Assembly (NCBI GenBank): GCA_016203175.1
Contig: JACQNH010000020.1
Span: forward strand, 1 to 7,145
From: Candidatus Woesearchaeota archaeon
Lineage (GTDB): Archaea; Nanobdellota; Nanobdellia; SCGC-AAA011-G17; JACQNH01
Direction of reading: 5' to 3'
Length of the DNA: 7,145 nucleotides
In this document: positions 1 to 6,664 of the stretch, piece after piece
Layout: every line of letters starts with the position of its first letter
Numbering within the stretch: the stretch's first letter is position 1
Position numbers and translations under genes: made by a program
The notes under the pieces: model-generated
Told to the model about the DNA's origin: nothing
The model's input: the letters and a program-made list of their open reading frames with translations, nothing else
The model's database searches: none

Positions 1-32
1 ATCGCTTCTCTTCTTACAATATCTTTTCTCAT
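1..32 (-). CDS. 5' end of an unidentified gene running off the left edge
   Basis: An ATG at 32-30 on the minus strand opens a frame that reads MRKDIVRREA and then leaves the window. The start is well supported: GAGGTGG, a near-perfect archaeal Shine-Dalgarno sequence, lies at 44-38, five bases before the ATG. Further upstream are a TATA-like box (96-90) and two tandem inverted repeats at the expected transcription start. The visible peptide is short, charged and basic, which fits a soluble protein, but ten residues do not allow a family assignment. The operator-like layout makes an autoregulated DNA-binding protein a reasonable guess and no more than that. Confidence 0.6.
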   Translation of the reverse strand, partial: MRKDIVRREA

Positions 33-45
33 TTATACCACCTCT

Positions 46-89
46 TGTTTTTGGAATAAAATCCAAATGTTTTTGGAATAAAATCCAAA
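46..89. repeat. Two perfect 22-bp tandem repeats, each an operator-like dyad
   Basis: Bases 46-67 and 68-89 are identical and directly abutting. Each unit contains the perfect inverted repeat TTTGGA-N6-TCCAAA (50-67 and 72-89). Such 18-bp dyads are typical sites for dimeric helix-turn-helix regulators. The 22-bp period is close to two DNA helical turns, so two bound dimers would lie on the same face. For the minus-strand gene starting at 32, the repeats sit just downstream of the TATA-like box and cover the expected transcription start near 67, which suits repression. The repeat and dyad are seen directly; the operator role is inferred. Confidence 0.7.
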
Positions 90-96
90 TATATAA
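90..96 (-). promoter_or_regulatory. TATA-like box for the left-edge minus-strand gene
   Basis: On the minus strand the sequence reads TTATATA. It is centred about 26 bases upstream of base 67, the junction of the two tandem repeats. A transcript starting there would have a leader of about 35 nt containing the GAGGTGG ribosome-binding site at 44-38. The region is AT-rich, so the box itself is only moderately convincing. Confidence 0.45.
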
Positions 97-125
97 GGTG
101 GACAAATGTCACTAACCTATACAAC

Positions 126-131
126 AAAAAA
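126..131 (-). terminator. Possible U-tract terminator of the XPD-like helicase gene
   Basis: On the minus strand a run of six T lies about 26 bases beyond the helicase stop codon, with more T-rich sequence after it. Archaeal RNA polymerase commonly terminates at such tracts without a hairpin. The tract is short, so this is tentative. Confidence 0.3.
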
Positions 132-156
132 GTCAAACGAAGGCTAATATTACCCA

Positions 157-2034
157 CTAACTATTCCAAAATTCTTTTACCTCAATATCAGGATTTAAAG
201 TAATTTTATATTCAAACTCCTTTTCAAATAATTTTTTATAATTCTGCCAGGCAAATCTTTCATCCATAAAAACAATTACACCCCTATCTTTTTCGCTTCT
301 TATACATCTTCCAGCATTCTGCAAAGTTTTAATTATAGCAGGATAAGTATAAGCATAATCCCAGCCTTTTCCAAACCTAAAGTCATAATATCTAATTAAT
401 TCAGAAGTCTCTAAATCAGGTCTTGTCAAAGGCAAACCAGCAATTATAACACATTTTAAAACATTGTTAAAATAATCAACACCCTCACCTAAACTACCAC
501 CAGAAACAGCCATTAATACAGCTCCATTGCAATTTTTAAATTTCTCCAGCATTTCTTCTTTTTCACTTTTAGTAATATTTTGATGCTCCAAAAATAAAGT
601 TTTATTGCATATCTGAGAAAATATTTTATATACAATATTTCTTATATTATAGCTAGGAAAGAATATTGCAGAATTTCCTTGAATATTATTACAAATTTTA
701 GCGCAGGAATTAGCAATCTTAGTAAACATCTCCTCTGTTCTTTTTGTGTATTTTGTTGTCACAATAGGTGCTATTAGATTCAATCTATTTTTGCTGGGAA
801 ATGGATTCGTTAATTCTATAGTTTTAGCCTTAATCCCCATTAAATCTTTATGCATTTGTATTGGATTTAAAGTTCCAGACATAAATATTGAGCAATAAGC
901 CTGCCCTATTAATGGAGAGGTAATAATACTTGGATCCAAACAAATATGAGACAAAGAATAAAAAATCTTTCCATTTGAAGTCAAACTTCTTTTTAAAATT
1001 CTAGTATAAGCATTACTATCATTTTGCCATGAAGAAATAAAACCTGATAAAACTGCAGAAGAACATTTTTTTTGATTTTTATAAACTAAATCACTCAAAA
1101 ATTCTAGTTTATCAATAATCTCTGAAAAATCTGCAGCATTTTTTAATTCCTCATTAAACTCATCCTTTGTGATTAAAGACTCATTTAAAGTTAAAGATAA
1201 TTTCTTATTTATTAATCTTTCAAAGCAATTTTGAACTCCTTTTATAATATCTTCAACATCAGGCAATTTATGAAATTTAGCTTCTTTTATAGCCCTTGAA
1301 ATTGTAAATGAAGAAATACTGCTGGATAGCATTGCTCTTGATCTCTTAACAACATTATGCGCCTCATCAAAAATTAAAATTGAATTTTGAATCTCCTTGC
1401 TAATTCTTCTAAACAAAGATTCGCGAATTACAGGATTTAAAACATGATAGTAATCCGCAATCATAATCTTTGCATTTTTTGCAACTTGACAGCTAACTTC
1501 ATAAGGGCATAATTTCAAATTTTTTGCTTCACTAACTAACTCATCAACATGCAAAGGCTCTTGAAATTTCTCAATAAATAATTTAGTAGCAAATGTAGGC
1601 TTAATTTTTTTCCCTTTTTTATCATAAGTATTTAAATAAAACTGGCACGTATCATCTTTTTTTAATTCTTTGCAAAATTCTGAAAATTCACTTGAAGATA
1701 AATCAGTTACATTAGATTGAGAACACATCCACTTTTTTCCAATAATATTAACCCCATTAATATCCAATTTAAATTTATCCTTAATTTTTTTTAATGTTTC
1801 AATAGCAATAGTGTGTTGTGTGTGCATTGGTGTTAAGAAAAAAACATTCAAATTATTCTTTAAAGCATGTGCCAAAGCAACACCGATTACAGTAGTTTTG
1901 CCAACACCAGTAGGAGCATGAATCAAAATATTTTCTCTTTTATTCAAAGCATCACTAGCCTCTTTCAAAAAAGTATCTTGAACAGGCCTTATGGAATCAT
2001 GAGGAAATAAGTAATCTTTTATTAAATCTACCAT
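157..2034 (-). CDS. XPD/Rad3-family ATP-dependent DNA helicase with Fe-S cluster motif
   Basis: This 625-residue protein has the superfamily 2 helicase layout of archaeal XPD, a 5'-to-3' DNA helicase tied to repair. Motifs in order are Walker A APTGVGKTT at 40-48, motif Ia TPMHTQH at 68-74, four candidate Fe-S ligands (C104, C121, C130, C176, the last in CPYE), DEAH at 223-226, MSGTL at 385-389, motif V around GGSLGEGVDY at 512-521, and motif VI QNAGRCIR at 572-579. All catalytic motifs are intact. The cysteine-bearing insert between motif Ia and DEAH identifies the XPD branch over plain DEAD/DEAH helicases. Crenarchaeal XPD is about 550 residues, so this one is somewhat long. The ATG at 2034 has no Shine-Dalgarno sequence, but a TATA-like box at 2064-2055 lies about 25 bases upstream, so a leaderless mRNA is likely. 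It is divergent from the surface-protein operon. DinG-type helicases also carry Fe-S clusters, so the family is firmer than the orthology. Confidence 0.9.
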   Translation of the reverse strand: MVDLIKDYLFPHDSIRPVQDTFLKEASDALNKRENILIHAPTGVGKTTVIGVALAHALKNNLNVFFLTPMHTQHTIAIETLKKIKDKFKLDINGVNIIGKKWMCSQSNVTDLSSSEFSEFCKELKKDDTCQFYLNTYDKKGKKIKPTFATKLFIEKFQEPLHVDELVSEAKNLKLCPYEVSCQVAKNAKIMIADYYHVLNPVIRESLFRRISKEIQNSILIFDEAHNVVKRSRAMLSSSISSFTISRAIKEAKFHKLPDVEDIIKGVQNCFERLINKKLSLTLNESLITKDEFNEELKNAADFSEIIDKLEFLSDLVYKNQKKCSSAVLSGFISSWQNDSNAYTRILKRSLTSNGKIFYSLSHICLDPSIITSPLIGQAYCSIFMSGTLNPIQMHKDLMGIKAKTIELTNPFPSKNRLNLIAPIVTTKYTKRTEEMFTKIANSCAKICNNIQGNSAIFFPSYNIRNIVYKIFSQICNKTLFLEHQNITKSEKEEMLEKFKNCNGAVLMAVSGGSLGEGVDYFNNVLKCVIIAGLPLTRPDLETSELIRYYDFRFGKGWDYAYTYPAIIKTLQNAGRCIRSEKDRGVIVFMDERFAWQNYKKLFEKEFEYKITLNPDIEVKEFWNS

Positions 2035-2054
2035 TAAAATACAAAATAGATACT

Positions 2055-2064
2055 GTTTTTAACA
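2055..2064 (-). promoter_or_regulatory. TATA-like box for the XPD-like helicase, leaderless spacing
   Basis: The minus strand reads TGTTAAAAAC, centred about 25 bases upstream of the helicase ATG at 2034. That is the spacing at which an archaeal transcript would begin at or next to the start codon, which fits the absence of a ribosome-binding site. The surrounding sequence is AT-rich, so chance matches are possible. Confidence 0.4.
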
Positions 2065-2082
2065 ATTTTGGTAGTAAAAAAC

Positions 2083-2090
2083 TATTTAAA
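2083..2090 (+). promoter_or_regulatory. TATA box of the surface-protein/T2SF operon
   Basis: TATTTAAA is preceded by an A-rich stretch at the position of a TFB recognition element. The start site expected about 26 bases downstream (near 2113) would give a leader of about 18 nt containing the ribosome-binding site AAGGGGT at 2120-2126, four bases before the ATG at 2131. This is the only obvious promoter for the four-gene operon, because the internal gaps are 2 nt or less. Confidence 0.55.
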
Positions 2091-2130
2091 CATATTAATT
2101 CATAAAGATTATTAGTGAAAAGGGGTAAAA

Positions 2131-4491
2131 ATGATAAAGAAAGTATCAATTATAATATTAATTATCCTATTTAGCACTCTAACAACCGCCTTCAACATCG
2201 ACTTAATAGAAACAACTTACTTGCCAAATACAACAATTGTAGGAAAAATAAACATAACTATAGACAATTTAACAGAGTCTGATCAGGAAATCTCCATAAA
2301 AATAGACAATCAAGAAATTACAAAAACCACACTAAAGAATTTATTAGATCTAAATCAAATAACATATAATGTAACCCCAAGTAAATTTACATTGACAGGA
2401 AATAGCTTAAAAACAATAACACAAAGCACACTTTTGGGCTTTAGTATTCCAAGTGGTTTAATAAATCTAACAGAAATAATAGTTTCCGGCAGTAATGCAT
2501 TAGAACCAACAATAGACATAGGCAATGATAACTCAAATGAATGGGCTTTTTTAGGGCAAAGTACCTCTTTTAATCAACCAATAACAGGAAATAATGTAAA
2601 TTTACAAAGTGAAACTGGAAATTTTATTCTAGCAACTAAAGATAAATTTTTATGTTCTTTAGTAAATTTACCATTAACAAAAGATATTAAAGTAGAAGCA
2701 AAATACAAACTTAATAGCTTAAGCAGAATAGAAGGGAACATAGTTGCATCATTATTCAGTATAGGCCAGGATGGAATAAGTGCTTTTGGGGGTTCAGATG
2801 AATGTGACTTACCAGAACCAAATACAAATTCAGAATTTAGATCCTGCAACATAAGATTGTCAACAGTAGTATCAGGAAACAATTATATTTGCATAAGTAC
2901 AAAAACAGATCGTCCAGATGAAGCAGATTTATACTCAATACCAATAGACGATAAATCCGATAGCAGCTTTGTATGTTCTGGAAGTTTAGAAGCAGGACAA
3001 TTAGCATGTGCAAAAGCTCAAGGAGGAGATTTTTTTACTAAAGCATCAACAGGAAATTACAATAAAATATTAAATGGAAATACAAATTTTGATGACTGGC
3101 TAACAACTCCAGACAGTATTAGGTTTGCAATGCAGTCTCAATTAACAAACTGCGTAGATAATTGTTTAGTACCAATAAAAGTAAGCTTAAAGGGAGGATC
3201 TTTAAACATAGACAAATTCAGGGTCAGATCAAGTAATTTTGAAACAGAATCTTTATTTGACGGTATATTCCAAAAAGCAAAATTCTCAACAATAACAAAC
3301 ATAAACCTTACAGATAATAGAACTGATTTAACACTATTACTAAATGCATTAAATCTAAGAACAGATAATCTAACCTTAGGAAATCATATATTAAAAATTA
3401 CAATTGGCAATGAACAAAGAGAGCAGGAATTTAAAATAGCAAGTACAACCACAACAGAAAAATTCACTTCAATAAAAACTATTCTTGGAAGTATAAAAAC
3501 AGATCTTGAAAATTCCTTATCCACAAACCAAATATTACTTTTAAAATTAGATAAAAAATCAGAAATAGAAACAACAATAAACACTATTAAACTTAAATTA
3601 TCAGAGTTAAATAATATAGAAAATCAAACTATCCCCTCTTCAGAAAAAGAGAAAAAAGCAGAAGAAATCTTTGAAAGTTTACAGCAATCAACTAAAAATC
3701 TACCAAAATTAATATTAGAAAGAGGAAAAGCAACTGACCAGCAAGTTGTTTCTATAGAAGATTTAAGAGGATTAACTAAACTAGATGAAGTTGAGCTATT
3801 CTTTGAGCAAAAAAAGATTATTACAAAAATAGAAATGGAAGTTCTAGAAGTAATTGACTATACAGGAAACAAAAAATTAAAAACATTTGTCACATTAGAA
3901 ACAACAGCAAATGACGATTTAAATGAAGCAGATTACCTAGTAATAGTTCCAACAAATTTAAGAAATTTAGTTGAAAATATTAATGAACTTAATCACGAAA
4001 AAGGTAAAAAAGTTATTAAAAAACTAAACAAGGGGGAAAAATTTAAAACAGAATTTGAAATAGAAGGAAATCAGATAGAGAATTTTTACAATTTCAAAGT
4101 TCTTTACTTACCATACAGAATAGAACCTGTTGTAAAAGCAGAATGTGGAAATAAAGTATGCGAAACACCTTTAGAAAATAAATTTACCTGCCCAATAGAC
4201 TGCAAAATACAATACCCGCCAATTTTATGGACATTTATAATTAGCATAATAACTATAGCTGCAATTATTAGTTTTATCATATTTTTATTCACAAAAGAAA
4301 AACCGCCTCAATGGATAATAAAAATAAAAAGCAAATTCATCAGGGAGAAAGACTTAACTAAAATCGAAACTTACATATCAAATTGTATTAAGAGAAAAAT
4401 ACAAGAAGATAAAATAAGAAAAGCATTACTAGAAAAAGGCTGGAAAAAAGAAGACATAGAAACTGCATTCAAAAATGTCAAAAAGAGGTAA
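2131..4491 (+). CDS. Exported, membrane-anchored surface protein with Cys-rich juxtamembrane motif
   Basis: This 786-residue protein belongs to a type common in DPANN archaea but to no family I can name. Residues 1-20 form a signal peptide (two lysines, a hydrophobic core, then TTA). The ectodomain is probably beta-rich. Nine N-x-S/T sequons (N33, 41, 46, 80, 112, 392, 396, 413, 498) suggest N-glycosylation. Residues 127-195 (DIGNDNSNEWAFLGQ and following) look like a jelly-roll-type module. Scattered cysteines at 175-345 probably form disulfides. Residues 447-530 are charged and probably coiled-coil. Residues 540-665 resemble the beta domain that precedes the anchor in archaeal surface proteins. 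A cysteine motif CGNKVC...CPIDC (672-691) sits just before a transmembrane helix at about 696-720. The cytoplasmic tail ends in a helical hairpin (about 740-782, with RKALLEKGWKKEDIETAF). It is first in the operon and ends 2 nt before the T2SF gene. Export and anchoring are well supported; function is unknown. Confidence 0.8.
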   Translation: MIKKVSIIILIILFSTLTTAFNIDLIETTYLPNTTIVGKINITIDNLTESDQEISIKIDNQEITKTTLKNLLDLNQITYNVTPSKFTLTGNSLKTITQSTLLGFSIPSGLINLTEIIVSGSNALEPTIDIGNDNSNEWAFLGQSTSFNQPITGNNVNLQSETGNFILATKDKFLCSLVNLPLTKDIKVEAKYKLNSLSRIEGNIVASLFSIGQDGISAFGGSDECDLPEPNTNSEFRSCNIRLSTVVSGNNYICISTKTDRPDEADLYSIPIDDKSDSSFVCSGSLEAGQLACAKAQGGDFFTKASTGNYNKILNGNTNFDDWLTTPDSIRFAMQSQLTNCVDNCLVPIKVSLKGGSLNIDKFRVRSSNFETESLFDGIFQKAKFSTITNINLTDNRTDLTLLLNALNLRTDNLTLGNHILKITIGNEQREQEFKIASTTTTEKFTSIKTILGSIKTDLENSLSTNQILLLKLDKKSEIETTINTIKLKLSELNNIENQTIPSSEKEKKAEEIFESLQQSTKNLPKLILERGKATDQQVVSIEDLRGLTKLDEVELFFEQKKIITKIEMEVLEVIDYTGNKKLKTFVTLETTANDDLNEADYLVIVPTNLRNLVENINELNHEKGKKVIKKLNKGEKFKTEFEIEGNQIENFYNFKVLYLPYRIEPVVKAECGNKVCETPLENKFTCPIDCKIQYPPILWTFIISIITIAAIISFIIFLFTKEKPPQWIIKIKSKFIREKDLTKIETYISNCIKRKIQEDKIRKALLEKGWKKEDIETAFKNVKKR

Positions 4492-4493
4492 TA

Positions 4494-5351
4494 ATGAGAA
4501 TAAGATTCAAAAACGTATACTTTGTAGGAATCTTCATAGCTTTATTAATTATAGTATTTGACATTTATATCTTTCTAAACTGGCCAGATTACAGGAGATA
4601 TGTAGCATCAATAGCAATAATAGCAGTAACTATAGCCTTTTCACAATTTTTATTGGATATATTTAAGGAATTTAGCAGACAAAAAGAAATGGAAGATAAA
4701 TTTTTAGAATTCACAAGAAATCTCGTTGCATCTATTAATAGTGGAATTCCAATACCCCGAGCAATTCTAAATGTAAGCACAAGCGACTATGGGTCTTTAA
4801 CACCTTATATTAAAAAATTAGCATACCAAATAGAATGGGGAATACCAATAAATGAAGCATTAAAAACATTCGCAAATGACACTTATAACAAAGTAATAGC
4901 TAGGTCAGTAAGTATAATAATAGAAGCTGAAGAATCAGGTGGAGATATTTCCTCAGTTTTAGAATCAGTTAGTGAATCAGTCCAAATAATTAAAAAAATG
5001 AGGGCAGAACGTAAATCAACAGCATTCACGCAAATAGTCCAAGGTTATATTGTTTTCTTTATATTTATTTCAATAATGCTCGTCCTGCAAACAAAGTTAT
5101 TTAGTCAAATATCCTTCCTAGGCCAAGAATTTAAAACAGCAGGTTTTTCTGTAGGGGGTTTAGTTAGTGGTACAGGGCAATCAATAGAATTAGATAGACC
5201 CTTCTTTTTCCTGGTTTTAGTTCAAGGAATATTTACAGGCATAATGATAGGAAAATTCTCAGAAGGAACACTTAAAAACGGTTTCTTTCACGCATTAATA
5301 ATTACGATTATTGCAATACTTATTATAACAACTGTTAAAGGAGGGATATAA
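4494..5351 (+). CDS. Half-size type II secretion F-domain membrane protein (TadC/PilC/FlaJ-like)
   Basis: This 285-residue protein has two N-terminal transmembrane helices (about 8-28 and 36-56), a cytoplasmic T2SF domain (about 66-170) and three further helices (about 181-200, 236-255, 263-280). The domain shows the usual features: LVASINSGIPIPRA at 77-90, the second glycine turn GIPINEAL at 116-123, and EAEESGGDISSVLESV at 144-159. Family members form the inner-membrane platform of type IV pili, archaella and Tad-type systems, where they contact the assembly ATPase. Archaeal FlaJ/PilC proteins usually carry two T2SF domains in about 500 residues or more. This protein has one, as in bacterial TadB and TadC, so it probably homodimerises or pairs with a protein encoded elsewhere. 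The start follows GAGGT at 4485-4489, and the gene directly abuts the next one. No ATPase gene is in the window. Confidence 0.85.
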   Translation: MRIRFKNVYFVGIFIALLIIVFDIYIFLNWPDYRRYVASIAIIAVTIAFSQFLLDIFKEFSRQKEMEDKFLEFTRNLVASINSGIPIPRAILNVSTSDYGSLTPYIKKLAYQIEWGIPINEALKTFANDTYNKVIARSVSIIIEAEESGGDISSVLESVSESVQIIKKMRAERKSTAFTQIVQGYIVFFIFISIMLVLQTKLFSQISFLGQEFKTAGFSVGGLVSGTGQSIELDRPFFFLVLVQGIFTGIMIGKFSEGTLKNGFFHALIITIIAILIITTVKGGI

Positions 5352-6233
5352 ATGTTAAATAAAAAAGGGGTAACTCATACAGATTGGGCAATAAGTATGG
5401 GAATATTTATTATTTATATCTCTTTTCTAATAATATTTATCTTACCTTTATTATTAAAAACACAATTTGATCCATCGCCTTTATTCAACACAATGGAAGA
5501 AAATTTTCTAAAACCACTAGAATGGACAATAGTTAAAATACCATTAAACTTAGAAAAATTTGAGAACAAATTATCACAACCAACAGAAGATGTAAGACTG
5601 AGCATATCCATCGACAATGATCATAGGTTTACAACTATAAATCCAAAATCTTCTAGTCCATTAATAACATTCGATGAAAGCGATCAACCAACACAACCTC
5701 TTGATGAATTAAACTTTATTGAAGATAACAAAAAAATGAGATTAGGGTGTCAAACAAGTTGCCCAAATAAGATTTTGAAATATACAATTGCCCCAATAAA
5801 ACAAAAGAAAGTATTATATGAAAATACATGCAATCTTGATGAAGAATTTTGTCAATTTTCATTAGGAACAGAGGAAAAAATAGTTGGGATAAAAGAAAAA
5901 CCATTTTTAAATAACCAAGAGGAATCGCCTTCATTTTTAGAGTACAAAGAAGGACAATTTAGTGGTTACAATACATTAAAAACTGATGATCTAAAATTTC
6001 CAGAGTCTAAAGATTTCGATATTAAATACATAGAAGATAGGGATAAAAATGGAGTAATAGATTCTAATGAAAACCAAAGAAGATCCATATTTGATCAATC
6101 TACATTTAATCAAGAACAAAAACCCCCACCAGTACCAAAAAACGTAAATGTATTCATAAAAGAACTAAAAAGATCATATGTAAATGAAATGGGAGGATTA
6201 AACCCGGTAATATTCTACTTTGAAATATGGTAA
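5352..6233 (+). CDS. Prepilin-like membrane-anchored protein with an EF-hand-type calcium loop
   Basis: This 293-residue protein begins MLNKKGVTHTDW and continues into a hydrophobic helix at about 13-35, the arrangement of archaeal class III (prepilin) signals in which a peptidase cuts after K-G. The rest should lie outside the cell. Residues 229-240 read DRDKNGVIDSNE and match all positions of a canonical EF-hand loop (D1, D3, N5, G6, I8, D9, E12), so calcium binding is plausible. Four cysteines (C133, C137, C160, C167) could form two disulfides. The C-terminus (about 264-293) has a beta-strand-like pattern ending FYFEIW. The start is strong: GGAGG at 5340-5344 lies seven bases before the ATG, which directly follows the T2SF stop codon. 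It overlaps the next gene by 7 nt. The family is unrecognised. It is larger than most pilins, so it may be a minor pilin, a tip component or an uncleaved anchored protein. Confidence 0.75.
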   Translation: MLNKKGVTHTDWAISMGIFIIYISFLIIFILPLLLKTQFDPSPLFNTMEENFLKPLEWTIVKIPLNLEKFENKLSQPTEDVRLSISIDNDHRFTTINPKSSSPLITFDESDQPTQPLDELNFIEDNKKMRLGCQTSCPNKILKYTIAPIKQKKVLYENTCNLDEEFCQFSLGTEEKIVGIKEKPFLNNQEESPSFLEYKEGQFSGYNTLKTDDLKFPESKDFDIKYIEDRDKNGVIDSNENQRRSIFDQSTFNQEQKPPPVPKNVNVFIKELKRSYVNEMGGLNPVIFYFEIW

Positions 6234-6664
6234 ACAAAAAAGGTTTTCTAAGAACAATAGAATCTTTAATTTCAGTTATACTAATTCTAATAGTTTTACT
6301 AATAATTGTTCCAAAAGAGGTACCAGAAAAAAAAGAACCAGAAATAATCAACTCAGCACATAGTTATATTCTCAATACAATTTTATATAGTGAAGATCAT
6401 AGAAAATGTATTTTAGGTGAAACCCCTCAAGAATGTAAATACTTTAACTGTGGTATTGGAAAATCAGATATAATTGTCCAAACACTAGATACAGCAAAAG
6501 CTCCTGGTTTTACAACAGAATGTATAGTATGCAAAACTACTCCAAGAGATAGGTCTTGTACATTTCCAAAAGTCTTGCCAAATACAGATATTTATGTCGA
6601 TGATGTTTTATTAACACAAGGGAATGAAGAAAGGATAATAAGACTTTTCTCTTACGCACAATAA
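6227..6664 (+). CDS. Small cysteine-rich prepilin-like protein
   Basis: This 145-residue protein opens MVNKKGFLRTIESLISVILI, with a hydrophobic helix at about 13-28. The opening resembles both the preceding protein (M-x-N-K-K-G) and type IV prepilins, in which cleavage follows K-G and a glutamate sits at position 5 of the mature chain; here the glutamate is at position 6. The extracellular part holds six cysteines (C61, C70, C75, C99, C102, C111), an even number that fits three disulfides. The C-terminus (DIYVDDVLLTQ... RIIRLFSYAQ) is beta-like. The start overlaps the end of the upstream gene by 7 nt, and there is no close Shine-Dalgarno sequence; GGAGG at 6192-6196 is too far upstream. Translation therefore probably depends on coupling. 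The shared NKKG opening supports this start. Substrate or subunit of the T2SF platform is the likely role, inferred from context. Confidence 0.75.
   Translation: MVNKKGFLRTIESLISVILILIVLLIIVPKEVPEKKEPEIINSAHSYILNTILYSEDHRKCILGETPQECKYFNCGIGKSDIIVQTLDTAKAPGFTTECIVCKTTPRDRSCTFPKVLPNTDIYVDDVLLTQGNEERIIRLFSYAQ

Noticed and set aside
46..89. CRISPR repeats
   Set aside because: The two copies abut without a spacer, there are only two, and no cas gene is present.
38..101. CCACCT/AGGTGG inverted repeat enclosing the tandem dyads
   Set aside because: The arms are only six bases, 52 bases apart, and each matches a Shine-Dalgarno-like sequence on its own strand, so the symmetry is probably incidental.
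157..2034. A phage-defence helicase
   Set aside because: The Fe-S cysteines and full motif set fit the housekeeping XPD family, and no defence partner genes are adjacent.
2035..2130. A structured RNA or riboswitch in the divergent intergenic region
   Set aside because: The 96 bases are taken up by two AT-rich promoters and a short leader; I see no stable hairpin or conserved motif.
2574..2882. Minus-strand open frame inside the surface-protein gene
   Set aside because: It is antisense to a well-supported coding region, has no ribosome-binding site or recognisable motif, and arises readily in AT-rich codons. The same applies to the other short reverse frames between 3384 and 6351.
4104..4292. 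A small minus-strand membrane protein
   Set aside because: Its hydrophobic stretch is the antisense of the surface protein's own transmembrane helix; there is no independent start signal.
6036..6071. A dockerin domain
   Set aside because: Dockerins need two repeated calcium loops with adjoining helices. Only one loop is seen.
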